Shown: positions 36,056-45,141 of the stretch, piece by piece
How the letters are laid out: each line of letters opens with the position of its first letter
Position numbering within the stretch: the first letter of the stretch is position 1
Assembly (NCBI RefSeq): GCF_009857835.1
Contig: NZ_WWCL01000001.1
Location: 1,612,001 to 1,676,000 of the forward strand
DNA: 64,000 nucleotides
DNA from: Duganella fentianensis
GTDB lineage: Bacteria; Pseudomonadota; Gammaproteobacteria; Burkholderiales; Burkholderiaceae_D
Reading direction: 5' to 3'
Program-made: the position numbers and the translations under genes
The notes under the pieces: generated by a model
Databases searched by the model: none
Told to the model about the DNA's origin: nothing
Seen by the model: the letters and a program-made list of their open reading frames with translations, nothing else

Positions 36056-37477
36056 CTGGCGGTAGCTATGGGCCAGCAGCAGGGCCAGCGCGGCCGAGGC
36101 GGTGCGCGCTTCGGCCGGATCGGCGCGGCTGGTCAGGGCGATAGGCACGGTAGCACCGAGTACCACGCCGCAGGCAGCGGCACCGGCCAGATATTCGAGC
36201 TGCTTGGCCAGCAGATTGCCCGCTTCCAGATCGGGCGCAATCAGGATGTCGGCATGGCCGGCCACACCGGAGGTAATGCCTTTGGCGCGTGCGGCGGCTG
36301 GCGAAATGGCGTTATCGAAGGCCAGCGGGCCATCCAGTTCGCCGCCCGTGATCTGGCCCCGTTCGGCCATCTTGCACAGTGCAGCGGCGTCCAGCGTGGA
36401 CGGGATTTTCGGCGTCACCGTTTCCACTGCCGACAGAATGGCCACCTTGGGCGACGGCGTGCCTAGCGCATGGGCCAGCGCGATAGCGTTGCGGATGATG
36501 TCGGCCTTGTCGTTGAGGTCGGGCTGGATGTGCAGGGCGCCATCGGAAATCAGCAGCACCTTGTCGTACATGGGTACTTCCAGCCGGAACACGTGCGACA
36601 GGCGCGACTTGGTGCGCAGTGCCGGTTCGGCCAGCACGGCGCTGATCAGTTCATCCGTGTGCAGGCTGCCCTTCATCAGCATTTCGACTGCGCCGCTGGC
36701 GGCCAGCTGCACGGCGCGTGCGGCGGCGGCATGGCTGTAGGGTACATCCAGCAGTTCCACATCCTGCAGCGACAGGCCGGCTTCCGCTGCCACCGCCTGT
36801 ATCTTCTGCTGCGGGCCGATCAGCACGGGCACGATCAGGCCTTTGTGGCCAGCTTCCAGCGCACCGCGCAGCGAGGCCGCATCGCAGGGATGGACCACAG
36901 CGCAGCGCACGGCCGGCAGGCTGGCCACGCTGGCCAGCAGACTGGTGTACTGGTGGCGCGAAGGCATGTACAGCGGCGGCAACTGGGTGCGCGGCCGGCG
37001 TACTTTTTCCGTCGGCGCGATCACGGTCGCCAGACCGGATAGCACCACGGCGCCGTTCTGGTTCTTGATTTCGCAATCGAGCGTGACGTGCTTCTTCTCG
37101 TCTTCCTTGCTGGCGACGGTGGCGGTGATGCGCAGTTCGTCACCGATGCGCACCGGCTTGAGGAATTTCAGGGTCTGGCCCAGGTAAATGGTGCCGGGGC
37201 CGGGCAGCACAGTGCCCAGCAGGCGCGAGATCAGCGCCGCGCCCCACATACCGTGCGCGATCACGCCATGGAACAGGGTGTGATCGGCATATTCGGTATC
37301 GACGTGGGCCGGGTTGATATCGCCCGATACGGCCGCGAAGGCGGCAATATCGTTTTCCGTCAGGGTGCGGCATAGCCGCGCGCTCTGACCGACGCTCAGT
37401 TCCGCGTAAGTGATGTTCTCGATGATGTCCTGCTGCTCGTGAGTCTCATTGCCTGCATCATTTACGGCGTCGGTCAT
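36044..37477 (-). CDS. MaoC-like hydratase fused to phosphate acetyl/butyryltransferase
   Basis: A 477-aa two-domain enzyme. The N-terminal MaoC/hotdog domain (about residues 20-155) has the (R)-specific enoyl-CoA hydratase motif DINPAHVD and GVIAHGMWGAALIS. The C-terminal domain (about 170-477) is a Pta/Ptb acyltransferase (PF01515; KGSLHTDELISAVL; VLLISDGALHIQPDL; GPLAFDNAISPAAARAKGI). Such fusions convert acyl-CoA and acyl-phosphate and usually neighbour acetate kinase, which is absent here. It lies 24 bases after a usp gene on the same strand, whose promoter has an FNR box. The hydratase domain could in principle feed (R)-3-hydroxyacyl-CoA to the nearby PhaC; that link is inference. Confidence 0.92.
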   Translation of the reverse strand: MTDAVNDAGNETHEQQDIIENITYAELSVGQSARLCRTLTENDIAAFAAVSGDINPAHVDTEYADHTLFHGVIAHGMWGAALISRLLGTVLPGPGTIYLGQTLKFLKPVRIGDELRITATVASKEDEKKHVTLDCEIKNQNGAVVLSGLATVIAPTEKVRRPRTQLPPLYMPSRHQYTSLLASVASLPAVRCAVVHPCDAASLRGALEAGHKGLIVPVLIGPQQKIQAVAAEAGLSLQDVELLDVPYSHAAAARAVQLAASGAVEMLMKGSLHTDELISAVLAEPALRTKSRLSHVFRLEVPMYDKVLLISDGALHIQPDLNDKADIIRNAIALAHALGTPSPKVAILSAVETVTPKIPSTLDAAALCKMAERGQITGGELDGPLAFDNAISPAAARAKGITSGVAGHADILIAPDLEAGNLLAKQLEYLAGAAACGVVLGATVPIALTSRADPAEARTASAALALLLAHSYRQQRP

Positions 37478-37501
37478 TGCTATGCCTTTCGGAAGGCCGG
37501 A

Positions 37502-38329
37502 TCAGTGGGTCATCAGAACCGGCAGGTTCATATGTTTGAGCACATCGCGCGTGGCGCCGCCCAGTGCAATTTCACGCAGGCGCGAGTGGCCGTAGCCGCC
37601 CATCACCAGCAGGTCCGCTTTCAGTTCGGCGGCCAGTTCCAGCAGCGCCGTACCGATAGGCTGTTTGGTGGTTTTCTGCACCACTTCCACCTGCACACCC
37701 TGACGGGCCAGATAGGTGGCCATGTCGGCGCCCGGCTGCTGGCCATGGGCTGCATAGTGTTCGGTACCGTTGAACACGGCCAGCGTGGCTTTGCCGGCGC
37801 GTTTCAGCAGCGGCAGGGCAGCATTGATGGCGCGGGCAGCCTGCTGGCCACCGTCCCATGCCAGCAGCGGCGCTTTGCCGAACTGCTCGACTTTGGTCTC
37901 GGTCGGCACGATCAGTACAGGTTTGCCGCCATGCAGCATGACGTATTGTAGTACGGCCGACGGCGCGCCGCTGGCGTCACCCTGCGGCATCACCAGCAGG
38001 TCGGCATAACGGGCCTGCATGACGATGGCATAGTCCGGCGTGTCGTCGATGCGTCGGGTTTCGAAGGAGGAAACGCCATTGCCTTGCGCCTGTTTGGCGA
38101 AGCCGGCTAGCAGTGCATCGGCTTTTTCCGTCAGCGCGCTCATATCGGTAGGCAGGGCGACCATGCCGGCTACGGCGGCATTGCACTGGGCGATGGCCTG
38201 ATCGGCGCCGCTCAGGGCAAAACCGACCAGATGGGCTTCATTGTCGTTGGCAAGCTGGGACGCCAGGCGCACGCCATTGGCTACTGTGTCGGGTAAGTCG
38301 GCTTGTACCAAGATGGTCTTGTAAGACAT
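37502..38329 (-). CDS. Universal stress protein, two Usp units
   Basis: A 275-aa cytoplasmic protein of the UspA superfamily, about twice the size of one domain. The N-terminal unit starts MSYKTILVQADLPD and lacks a full nucleotide loop. The C-terminal unit ends with GGYGHSRLREIALGGATRDVLKHM, matching the ATP-binding G-2x-G-9x-G-S/T pattern with a final T. I chose the ATG after AAGGAA; the longer open frame runs into the promoter. A perfect FNR box centred at about -41.5 implies induction at low oxygen, as for Usp proteins in other bacteria. It heads an operon with the MaoC-Pta gene. Confidence 0.92.
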   Translation of the reverse strand: MSYKTILVQADLPDTVANGVRLASQLANDNEAHLVGFALSGADQAIAQCNAAVAGMVALPTDMSALTEKADALLAGFAKQAQGNGVSSFETRRIDDTPDYAIVMQARYADLLVMPQGDASGAPSAVLQYVMLHGGKPVLIVPTETKVEQFGKAPLLAWDGGQQAARAINAALPLLKRAGKATLAVFNGTEHYAAHGQQPGADMATYLARQGVQVEVVQKTTKQPIGTALLELAAELKADLLVMGGYGHSRLREIALGGATRDVLKHMNLPVLMTH

Positions 38330-38387
38330 GACATTTCCTTCCGTGAGTGGTATGGACGAAGGCGGGACGCTCCGATCACATGCCACT

Positions 38388-38429
38388 ATGCTAGGTATTT
38401 CGCTCAAGAATTTGATTGATTCAGATCAA
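38388..38429 (-). promoter_or_regulatory. FNR/ANR-dependent class II promoter of usp
   Basis: TTGAT-TCAG-ATCAA (38416-38429) is a perfect FNR box. On the minus strand TAGCAT (38388-38393) lies exactly where a -10 would be if the box is centred at -41.5. The predicted start, near 38381, gives a leader of about 50 bases. Confidence 0.8.
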
Positions 38430-38450
38430 AAATTCCATGCTTCGTCAGGC

Positions 38451-39578
38451 CTAGGCCATCAGTGTAATAGTCTTACGGAAACGTGCCAGCGCGGTGCCGA
38501 ACAGCACGGCGCCGATGGCGCTAATGGCTAGTAGCTGCGGCCAGATCACGTCCAGTCCGGCGCCGCGATACAGCAAAGCTTGCCCCGCAGCAACGAAGTG
38601 CGTGGTCGGTGCGGCCAGCATCAGATCCTGCACCAGTTGCGGCATGCTTTCGCGCGGCGTACTGCCGCCGGACAGCAGTTGCAGCGGCAGCAGCACCAGT
38701 ATCAGCAGCATGCCGAACTGCGGCATGCTGCGTGCCAGCGTGGCGAGGAAGATGCCCATGGCCGTGGTGGAGAACAGGTGCAGCGCGGCCAGCAGGGCGA
38801 ACAGGGCCACCGAGCCGCGCACGGGCACATGCAGCGCGCCCTGCACGATGAACAGCAGGGCGCCCAGTGCGGCCACCAGCACTACCAGACCCATGGCCCA
38901 GATTTTCGACAGCATGATTTCCAGCGGCGTCACGGGCATCACCAGCAGGTGCTCGATGGTGCCGTGTTCGCGTTCGCGGATCAGGGCAGCCCCCGTCAGT
39001 ACGATGGACAGCATGGTGACGTTGTTGATGATTTCCATCAGCGAGCCAAACCACGCCTGTTCCAGATTCGGATTGAAGCGCATGCGCAGCGCCAGATCGA
39101 CCGGTGCGCTCGGTGCTTCCTGCTGGTGGCGCAGGAAGTCGCCCACTTCGGCAGCGATGATCTGCTGGATGTAGCCGTTGCCCGTGAAGGCCTGGCTCAT
39201 GCGGGTGGCGTCGATATTCAGCTGCAGGGCAGGCTGGTGGCCGGCCAGCGTGTCGCGCTGGTAGTTGGGCGGGATATCGAGCACAAAGGTGTAGTCGCCC
39301 TGATCGAGGCCCGCATCGGCACGGGCCGGGTCTATCATTTGCGGTGCCTTGAAGTGGGGCGGGTAGAAGGCCGAGGCGATGCGCGCCGACAGGGGCGATG
39401 CATCCTGATCGATGATGGCGATGGCGGCATTGTGCAGGCTCTCCGGCATGGCTGTTGCGGCGATGTAGATGGAGAAGCTGAAGGTGTAGACGATCAGCAC
39501 CAGCATCATGGGGTCGCGCAGCAGGCTCCAGAGTTCCTTGATGCCGAGGCGGTAGATATGTTGCAGACGGGTGTACAT
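38451..39578 (-). CDS. ABC exporter permease (YhhJ/YbhR-like)
   Basis: A 375-aa ABC2-type membrane protein: one N-terminal helix (MLVLIVYTFSFSIYIAATAM), a periplasmic domain of about 150 aa, then five helices with the family segment EREHGTIEHLLVMPVTPLEIMLSKIW. It is the last gene of a four-gene operon (outer-membrane channel, HlyD-type adaptor, RbbA-like ATPase-permease, this permease), one base after the preceding stop. The order matches E. coli yhiI-rbbA-yhhJ. It should form the translocation pore with the permease part of the RbbA-like protein. The cargo is unknown. Confidence 0.92.
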   Translation of the reverse strand: MYTRLQHIYRLGIKELWSLLRDPMMLVLIVYTFSFSIYIAATAMPESLHNAAIAIIDQDASPLSARIASAFYPPHFKAPQMIDPARADAGLDQGDYTFVLDIPPNYQRDTLAGHQPALQLNIDATRMSQAFTGNGYIQQIIAAEVGDFLRHQQEAPSAPVDLALRMRFNPNLEQAWFGSLMEIINNVTMLSIVLTGAALIREREHGTIEHLLVMPVTPLEIMLSKIWAMGLVVLVAALGALLFIVQGALHVPVRGSVALFALLAALHLFSTTAMGIFLATLARSMPQFGMLLILVLLPLQLLSGGSTPRESMPQLVQDLMLAAPTTHFVAAGQALLYRGAGLDVIWPQLLAISAIGAVLFGTALARFRKTITLMA

Positions 39579-39579
39579 G

Positions 39580-42447
39580 CTAGCGTTCCTGTTTGTGCAG
39601 CAGCAGCACGGACAGCACCACGATCACGGGAACGGCGATGGCCAGCGGCCAGAAGGCAGAACCGAGGTGGGCCAGATCGAGCGCCTTGTTGAAGACGCCG
39701 CGGCTGATGGTGAGGAAATGGGTGGCCGGATAGATCTTGCCGATCAGCCGGCCCGGCCCTTCCAGGCCCGAGACGGGATTGAGTAGACCGGAGAACTGCA
39801 CGCAGGGGATGATGGTGCCTATCATGGTGACGAACAGGGCGGCGATCTGGCTGCGCGTGAAGCTGGAAGCCAGCAGGCCCAGACCGGTGGCGCAGATCAC
39901 GTACAGCAGCGCGCCCAGCGTAATCGTCAGCAGGCTGCCTTTGAGCGGCACGCCGAACGCCGTCACGGCCAGTAGCGTCATCAGGGCGAAGTTGAACATG
40001 CCCAGTGCGATATACGGCAGCTGTTTCCCCAGCAGGAATTCGGCGCGCGTTACGGGCGTGACGTACAGGTTGAGAATGGAGCCCAGCTCTTTTTCGCGCA
40101 CCACCGAGAGGGCACTGAGCATGGCCGGGATCATCATCAGCAGCATGGGGATCACGGCCGGTATCATGGCCGGCAGGCTCTTGACGTCGGGGTTGTAGCG
40201 GTAGCGCGTTTCGATGCTGCCGGCGCTGCTGGGGTGCATGCCGAGGCGGTGTACGGCCATGTCGGCCAGCCAGCTCTGATGTAGCGACAGCAGATAGCCG
40301 CGCGTGGTTTCGGCACGCAGCGGCATGGCGCCGTCTATCCATGCGCCCAGCTGCACGGGCGCACCGCGCTGCAGGTCGCGGCCGAAGCCGGCCGGGATTT
40401 CGATCGCCATGGCCAGTTCGCCATTGCGCATGCGTTTGTCCAGATCGTTGTAGTCCCTGATGGGCGGGCGCTCGATGAAGTAGCGCGAGCCGGCCAGATT
40501 GAGTGTGTAGTTCTGGCTCAGGCCACTCTGGTCGTGATCGAGCACGGCGTAGGACAGGTGCTCGACGTCGAGATTGATGCCGTAGCCGATGATGAACATC
40601 AGGATAGCGGTACCCAGCAAAGCCAGCGTGGCGCGTACGGGATCGCGCCGCAGTTCCAGCGTTTCGCGCAGCGTGTAGCTGTAGGCGCGGGCCAGACTGG
40701 CGCGCCAGCCGCGCGTGGCAGTGGCATGGGCGCTGTTGCTGGCGCTGTTGCTGGCGCTAGTGCTAGTGGTGCTGGCGGGTGCCGTGGCGACAGCTGCCGG
40801 TTCAGGTGCGGACGCAGGCGCAGGCTGTGCGGCCGATGCAGGGGCGGTCGCGCTGGCCGCGCCAATTGCCGGCGCCGCTGCCGCAGCCTGCGTGGCCTTG
40901 GCGTTGGTGGCATCCTGCAGATAGGCGATGAAAGCCTGTTCCAGTGTGGCGCTGCCGCGCATGCGCACCAGCTCCTGTGGCTCGGCACTGACCAGCACGC
41001 GCCCGGCATGCATCAGCGAGATGCGGTCGCAGCGCTCGGCCTCGTTCATGAAGTGGGTAGAAATGAAGATGGTCACGCGGTCGCGCCGTGCCAGCTCTAT
41101 CATCAGCTCCCAGAACATATCGCGCGCCACCGGATCGACGCCGGAAGTAGGTTCGTCGAGGATCAGCAGTTCCGGCCGGTGCACCATGGCCACGGCCAGC
41201 GACAGGCGCTGGCGCACGCCCAGTGGCAGCTGTTCGGGCATGGCATCGAGCACGCCATTCAGGCCGAAGCGGCTGGCCATATCGGCTACGCGCGCGGCGA
41301 TTTCCTGTTCCGGCACGCTGAACAGGCGCGCATGCAGTTCCAGATTCTGCAGCACCGTCAGCTCGGTGTAGAGCGAGAAGGCCTGCGACATATAGCCGAC
41401 GCGGCGCCGTGTGGCCATGTCGCGCGTATCGACCTCGTGGCCGAACAGGCGCGCCGTGCCGGCCGTGGCAGGCAGCAGCCCGGTCAGCATCTTCATGGTG
41501 GTGGACTTGCCGCAGCCGTTGGAGCCGAGGAAGCCGAAAATTTCGCCACGGCGGATGCGGAAATCCACTCCGTCCACGGCAGTAAAATCGCCGAAGCGCA
41601 TGGTCAGTCCCTGCGCTTCGATGGCGATATCATCCTGCGCGCCCGGTTCAAACGGCGGCACTACCAGCTGGTGGTGGCCACGGCGTTTTTCTTCCGGCAG
41701 CAGGGCAATGAAAGCTTCTTCCAGTATATTGCTGCCGCCTTGCTGGCGCAGTTCGGCCGGCGTGCCCGTTGCCAGTATGCGGCCGCCATCCATGGCTACC
41801 AGCCAGTCGAAGCGGTCGGCTTCTTCCATGTAGGCGGTAGCTACCAGCACGCTCATGGCGGGGCGCTCGACGCGGATACGGGCGATCAGGTCCCAGAACT
41901 GGGCGCGCGACAGCGGGTCCACGCCGGTGGTGGGTTCGTCGAGGATCAGCAGGTCGGGATCGTGGATCAGCGCGCAGCACAGGCCCAGCTTCTGCTTCAT
42001 CCCGCCCGACAGCTTGCCGGCCGGACGGGCCAGAAACGGCCGCAAGCCCGTGCTATCGGTCAGCTGGTCGATACGGCGGCGCCGTTCGGCCGCATTGTGG
42101 CCGAACAGGCGGCCGAAGAACTGCAGATTCTCTTCCACCGACAGGGTGGGGTAGAGATTGCGCCCCAGCCCCTGCGGCATGTAGGCGATGCGGGGACAGA
42201 CGGCATCGCGGTGGCGCCGCTGCGCCATGTCGCCATCGAGCACCTGCACCAGCCCTTGCTGCACGGCGCGCGCACCGGCCAGCAGCGATAGCAGGCTGGA
42301 TTTGCCCACGCCGTCAGGGCCGATCAGGCCTACCATGCAGTTGGCCGGAATGGCCAGATCGATCTGGTCTAGCCCGACGGCTGCCCCGTAATGCAGGCTG
42401 ACGCCCTCAACCCGTGCAACCGGCGGCTGTTGCGCCGGCCCGTTCAC
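39580..42447 (-). CDS. RbbA-like double ABC ATPase fused to ABC2 permease
   Basis: A 955-aa fusion. ABC unit 1 has [18 protein letters not shown] and [16 protein letters not shown] unit 2 has [12 protein letters not shown], a degenerate signature LPLGVRQRL, and [14 protein letters not shown] long low-complexity Ala/Ser/Pro/Thr linker (about residues 505-585) joins them to an ABC2 permease with about six helices (residues 590-955). This is the layout of E. coli RbbA, reported as a ribosome-associated ATPase yet encoded in a transporter operon. Here it sits with an HlyD adaptor, a permease and an outer-membrane channel, which favours a tripartite exporter. The GTG start overlaps the adaptor stop. 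Confidence 0.92.
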   Translation of the reverse strand: MNGPAQQPPVARVEGVSLHYGAAVGLDQIDLAIPANCMVGLIGPDGVGKSSLLSLLAGARAVQQGLVQVLDGDMAQRRHRDAVCPRIAYMPQGLGRNLYPTLSVEENLQFFGRLFGHNAAERRRRIDQLTDSTGLRPFLARPAGKLSGGMKQKLGLCCALIHDPDLLILDEPTTGVDPLSRAQFWDLIARIRVERPAMSVLVATAYMEEADRFDWLVAMDGGRILATGTPAELRQQGGSNILEEAFIALLPEEKRRGHHQLVVPPFEPGAQDDIAIEAQGLTMRFGDFTAVDGVDFRIRRGEIFGFLGSNGCGKSTTMKMLTGLLPATAGTARLFGHEVDTRDMATRRRVGYMSQAFSLYTELTVLQNLELHARLFSVPEQEIAARVADMASRFGLNGVLDAMPEQLPLGVRQRLSLAVAMVHRPELLILDEPTSGVDPVARDMFWELMIELARRDRVTIFISTHFMNEAERCDRISLMHAGRVLVSAEPQELVRMRGSATLEQAFIAYLQDATNAKATQAAAAAPAIGAASATAPASAAQPAPASAPEPAAVATAPASTTSTSASNSASNSAHATATRGWRASLARAYSYTLRETLELRRDPVRATLALLGTAILMFIIGYGINLDVEHLSYAVLDHDQSGLSQNYTLNLAGSRYFIERPPIRDYNDLDKRMRNGELAMAIEIPAGFGRDLQRGAPVQLGAWIDGAMPLRAETTRGYLLSLHQSWLADMAVHRLGMHPSSAGSIETRYRYNPDVKSLPAMIPAVIPMLLMMIPAMLSALSVVREKELGSILNLYVTPVTRAEFLLGKQLPYIALGMFNFALMTLLAVTAFGVPLKGSLLTITLGALLYVICATGLGLLASSFTRSQIAALFVTMIGTIIPCVQFSGLLNPVSGLEGPGRLIGKIYPATHFLTISRGVFNKALDLAHLGSAFWPLAIAVPVIVVLSVLLLHKQER

Positions 42448-43517
42448 TTGCTCACCCGTACTTGCAGCTCGCTAGGCCAGCCGGCTTGCGGGTCGAGTTT
42501 GACCCAGGCTACGCCGGGCAGGCCGGTTTTCACCTGCGTCAGATGCTGCTGCAGCAGGCTGCGGTCGATCTGGGCTTTGACGCGGAACATCAGCTTCTGG
42601 CGTTCGCTGGCCGTCTCCACGGTTTTCGGCGTGAACTGGGCCGTGCTGGCGACGAAGGACACCTTGGCGGGAATCACCATGCCCGGTGCGGCATCGAGCC
42701 GCACATGCACTTCGGCGCCCAGTGCCAGTTTGCCGGCCACCTGCTCCGGTACGAAGAAGGTCATGTAGACATCGCTGAGGTCGACCAGATTGAGCACCTT
42801 GCCGCCAGCGCCCAGCACTTCGCCGGCCTGGGCGATGCGGTACTGCACGCGCCCAGCGCGCGGCGCTTTCAGTGCGCTGTCGTTGATATCCACGCCTATG
42901 CGCTCGATGGTGGCCTGCGCTGCGGTGGCGGCCGAAGTGGCACCTGTCACCTGGGTGCGTGCTGCTTCGATGGCGCTGCGCGCCGCTGCGGCCTGCGCCT
43001 GCGCGGCGCGGATGGCGGCCGTGCTGCTGCGCACGCGGCTGCGGTCATCATCGAGTTCCTGTTCGGACGAAGCGCCTTCCGTTACCAGCGTCTGCGAGCG
43101 GCGCAGGCGGCGTTCGGCCGCATCGAGTTCGCTTTCGCGCAGCGTCACCACGGCTAGCGCGGCCTGATAATCACTTTCGCGCACGGCCACCATGGACTGG
43201 GCACTGGCCACGCCCGCTTCGGCATGGCGCAGATTGGCCGTGGCTTCGGCGCGCTGGGCTTCCAGCGTCAGCACCTGCATATGGCCCAGCGTCTGGCCGG
43301 CGCTGACGAAATCACCTTCGTTGACGAGGATGTCCTGCAGCCGGCCCGGCAGCTTGGCGGCGACGTCGATTTCGGTTGCTTCGATGCGGCCGTTGCCGCT
43401 GGCGAAAGCCTCGCCGGGGCCGCTGCTATGCAGATGGGTCCAGCCGTAATAGCCCCCCAGCAGGGCGGCACCGGCCACGCCGGCAGTAATCAGTTTGGTG
43501 CGGAGAGTGAGCGTCAT
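42444..43517 (-). CDS. HlyD-family membrane-fusion (adaptor) protein
   Basis: A 357-aa periplasmic adaptor anchored by one N-terminal helix ([18 protein letters not shown]). It has split lipoyl halves, a long alpha-hairpin (about residues 75-215; rich in Ala, Glu, Gln and heptad repeats), and a C-terminal beta-barrel. It bridges the inner-membrane ABC proteins and the outer-membrane channel, and is the counterpart of YhiI/YbhG. Its ATG overlaps the channel gene's stop (ATGA) and its own stop overlaps the RbbA-like start, so all are translationally coupled. Confidence 0.93.
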   Translation of the reverse strand: MTLTLRTKLITAGVAGAALLGGYYGWTHLHSSGPGEAFASGNGRIEATEIDVAAKLPGRLQDILVNEGDFVSAGQTLGHMQVLTLEAQRAEATANLRHAEAGVASAQSMVAVRESDYQAALAVVTLRESELDAAERRLRRSQTLVTEGASSEQELDDDRSRVRSSTAAIRAAQAQAAAARSAIEAARTQVTGATSAATAAQATIERIGVDINDSALKAPRAGRVQYRIAQAGEVLGAGGKVLNLVDLSDVYMTFFVPEQVAGKLALGAEVHVRLDAAPGMVIPAKVSFVASTAQFTPKTVETASERQKLMFRVKAQIDRSLLQQHLTQVKTGLPGVAWVKLDPQAGWPSELQVRVSK

Positions 43518-44980
43518 GAGCGTGGCGTAGATAAGAGTTCGGGTTGTTGTGCAGCTTGCGGAGCACCGCCCAGGGCGGCATACACGGCGATGCCGGCCGA
43601 GAGCAGGGCGCGGCGGGTCTGTACCAGCTGCTGTTCGGCGCTGAGCAGATCGCGCTGGGCATCGAGCACGTCCAGATAAGGCGCGGCGCCATTATCGAAG
43701 CGTAGCTGGGTCAGGCGCGCGCGTTCGCGCTGCACGGCCAGCGCGTGGCTGGCGATGGCGGCCTGCTGGCCCAGCCAGTGGCGCGCCGACAGGGCGTTGG
43801 CCACATCGCGGAAAGCTGCCTGCACGGCCTTGTCGTAGCTGGCCACGGCGCTGTCGCGGCGGGCCTGCATCAGGGCCAGATTGGCGTCGCGCCGGCCAGC
43901 GTCGAACAGGGGCAGGGTGATGCTGGGGCTGAAGTTCCAGCTGCCGCTGCCCGGTTTGAACAGGCCATCGAGTGCGGCACTGGCGGTGCCGCCCGAAGCC
44001 GTCAGGCTGATGGACGGGAAGTAGGCTGCGCGGGCTGCGCCGATATTCGCATTGGCGGCCTGCAGCTGCAGCTCGGCAGCACGCAGGTCGGGACGGCGTT
44101 CCAGCAGGGCGGCCGGCAGGCCGGCTGCCAGCTCGGGCAGTTCGCCCAGCGTGCTGTCGGCAGTGGTGACGGCCTGCCACTGGATGGGCTGGCCCGCCAG
44201 CAGTTGCAGGGCCTGCAGCGCGGCGTCGTGCTGCTGCTCCAGCTGGGCCGCTAGTGCCTGCGCTTGCGTGAGCAGGGTTTCGACCTGGGTCAGATTCAGC
44301 CGCGAAGCGGATCCGGCCGCCACGCGGCGGCTGTAGATGCGGAAGCTTTCCTGCCGACTAGCCAGTGTGCGCTGGGCTAGCAGCAGGCGCTGGTCAGCTT
44401 CGCGCAGCGCATAATAGGCATCGGCCACCTGGGCGATCAGGCCCAGTGTGACAGCCTGACGGGCTGCATCCGTCGCCAGATAGTCGGCCCGCGCTGCATC
44501 GCGCAGGCTGGCCAGCCGGCCCCAGAAATCCAGCTCCCATGCGGCCACGCCCACACCGGTCTGGAACTGGCTGGTGATCATGGGGTGACGCGTCAGGCTC
44601 AGATCGGCCGGCACGTGGGTACGGTTGCTGCCGCCCTGCGCGGCGATCACGGGGGCGAGCGCGGCCTGCTGGTAGCCCAGCGCCGCGCGGGCCTGTTCTA
44701 CCCGCAGGGTGGCCGTGCGCAGGTCGCGGTTGTGTTCCAGTGCCTGGCTGATATAGCTTTGCAGGGCCGGATCGGTAAAGTAGTGCTGCCAGTCCGCCGG
44801 CATGGCGCTGGCGGCGCTAGTATCGCTGGCAGCCGTGGCATTGCCGGCGGCCGGATAGCTGGCCGCAACGGCCAGCGGCGGGCGGCTGTACTGGGGCGCC
44901 ATGGAGGCGCATCCGGTCAACAGACCGAGCAGGGCGAGTGCGATGCACCGTCTGCTTGAATTTAAGGTAATGTTGGTCAT
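43514..44980 (-). CDS. NodT/TolC-type outer-membrane efflux lipoprotein
   Basis: An outer-membrane factor of about 488 aa. A signal peptide ends in the lipobox LLTGC. Two OEP repeats follow (about residues 60-265 and 280-480), with the usual motif LQAANANIGAARAAYFPSISLTAS. It forms the exit duct for the exporter encoded just downstream. E. coli rbbA operons lack such a gene and must borrow TolC. I prefer the ATG (MTNITLNSS); a TTG 27 bases upstream lies in a TTGAC-CGTT-GTCAA palindrome. If the FNR box sets the start at -41.5, the message would begin within a base or two of this ATG. Confidence 0.92.
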   Translation of the reverse strand: MTNITLNSSRRCIALALLGLLTGCASMAPQYSRPPLAVAASYPAAGNATAASDTSAASAMPADWQHYFTDPALQSYISQALEHNRDLRTATLRVEQARAALGYQQAALAPVIAAQGGSNRTHVPADLSLTRHPMITSQFQTGVGVAAWELDFWGRLASLRDAARADYLATDAARQAVTLGLIAQVADAYYALREADQRLLLAQRTLASRQESFRIYSRRVAAGSASRLNLTQVETLLTQAQALAAQLEQQHDAALQALQLLAGQPIQWQAVTTADSTLGELPELAAGLPAALLERRPDLRAAELQLQAANANIGAARAAYFPSISLTASGGTASAALDGLFKPGSGSWNFSPSITLPLFDAGRRDANLALMQARRDSAVASYDKAVQAAFRDVANALSARHWLGQQAAIASHALAVQRERARLTQLRFDNGAAPYLDVLDAQRDLLSAEQQLVQTRRALLSAGIAVYAALGGAPQAAQQPELLSTPRS

Positions 44981-44993
44981 GCGCCACAGTTTA

Positions 44994-45007
44994 TTGACCG
45001 TTGTCAA
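44994..45007. promoter_or_regulatory. Palindrome TTGAC-CGTT-GTCAA before the exporter operon
   Basis: A 14-bp dyad 14 bases ahead of the outer-membrane channel ATG, overlapping the expected -10/spacer region. Its position would suit a repressor such as a TetR-family protein, but no regulator gene is adjacent. Confidence 0.45.
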
Positions 45008-45015
45008 AAAAATGT

Positions 45016-45029
45016 TTGATGTGGATCAA
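45016..45029. promoter_or_regulatory. FNR/ANR box 1 between the exporter operon and phaC
   Basis: Perfect TTGAT-GTGG-ATCAA. On the minus strand a -10-like TAAACT (44988-44993) is positioned exactly for a class II FNR promoter driving the exporter operon. Confidence 0.75.
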
Positions 45030-45071
45030 GGATTAACACTCTTGGCTCGCAAAGTGGTCTTATCGGGTAAT

Positions 45072-45085
45072 TTGATGCAGATCAA
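45072..45085. promoter_or_regulatory. FNR/ANR box 2 upstream of phaC
   Basis: Perfect TTGAT-GCAG-ATCAA, centred 63 bases before the phaC start codon. CATAAT (45109-45114) lies about 30 bases from the box centre, close to the class II spacing, giving a leader of some 20 bases. Confidence 0.78.
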
Positions 45086-45141
45086 TTACTAAATTGCGCA
45101 CGGTCGTTCATAATTTATCTGTTCAATGTTAAGGAGGGCAT

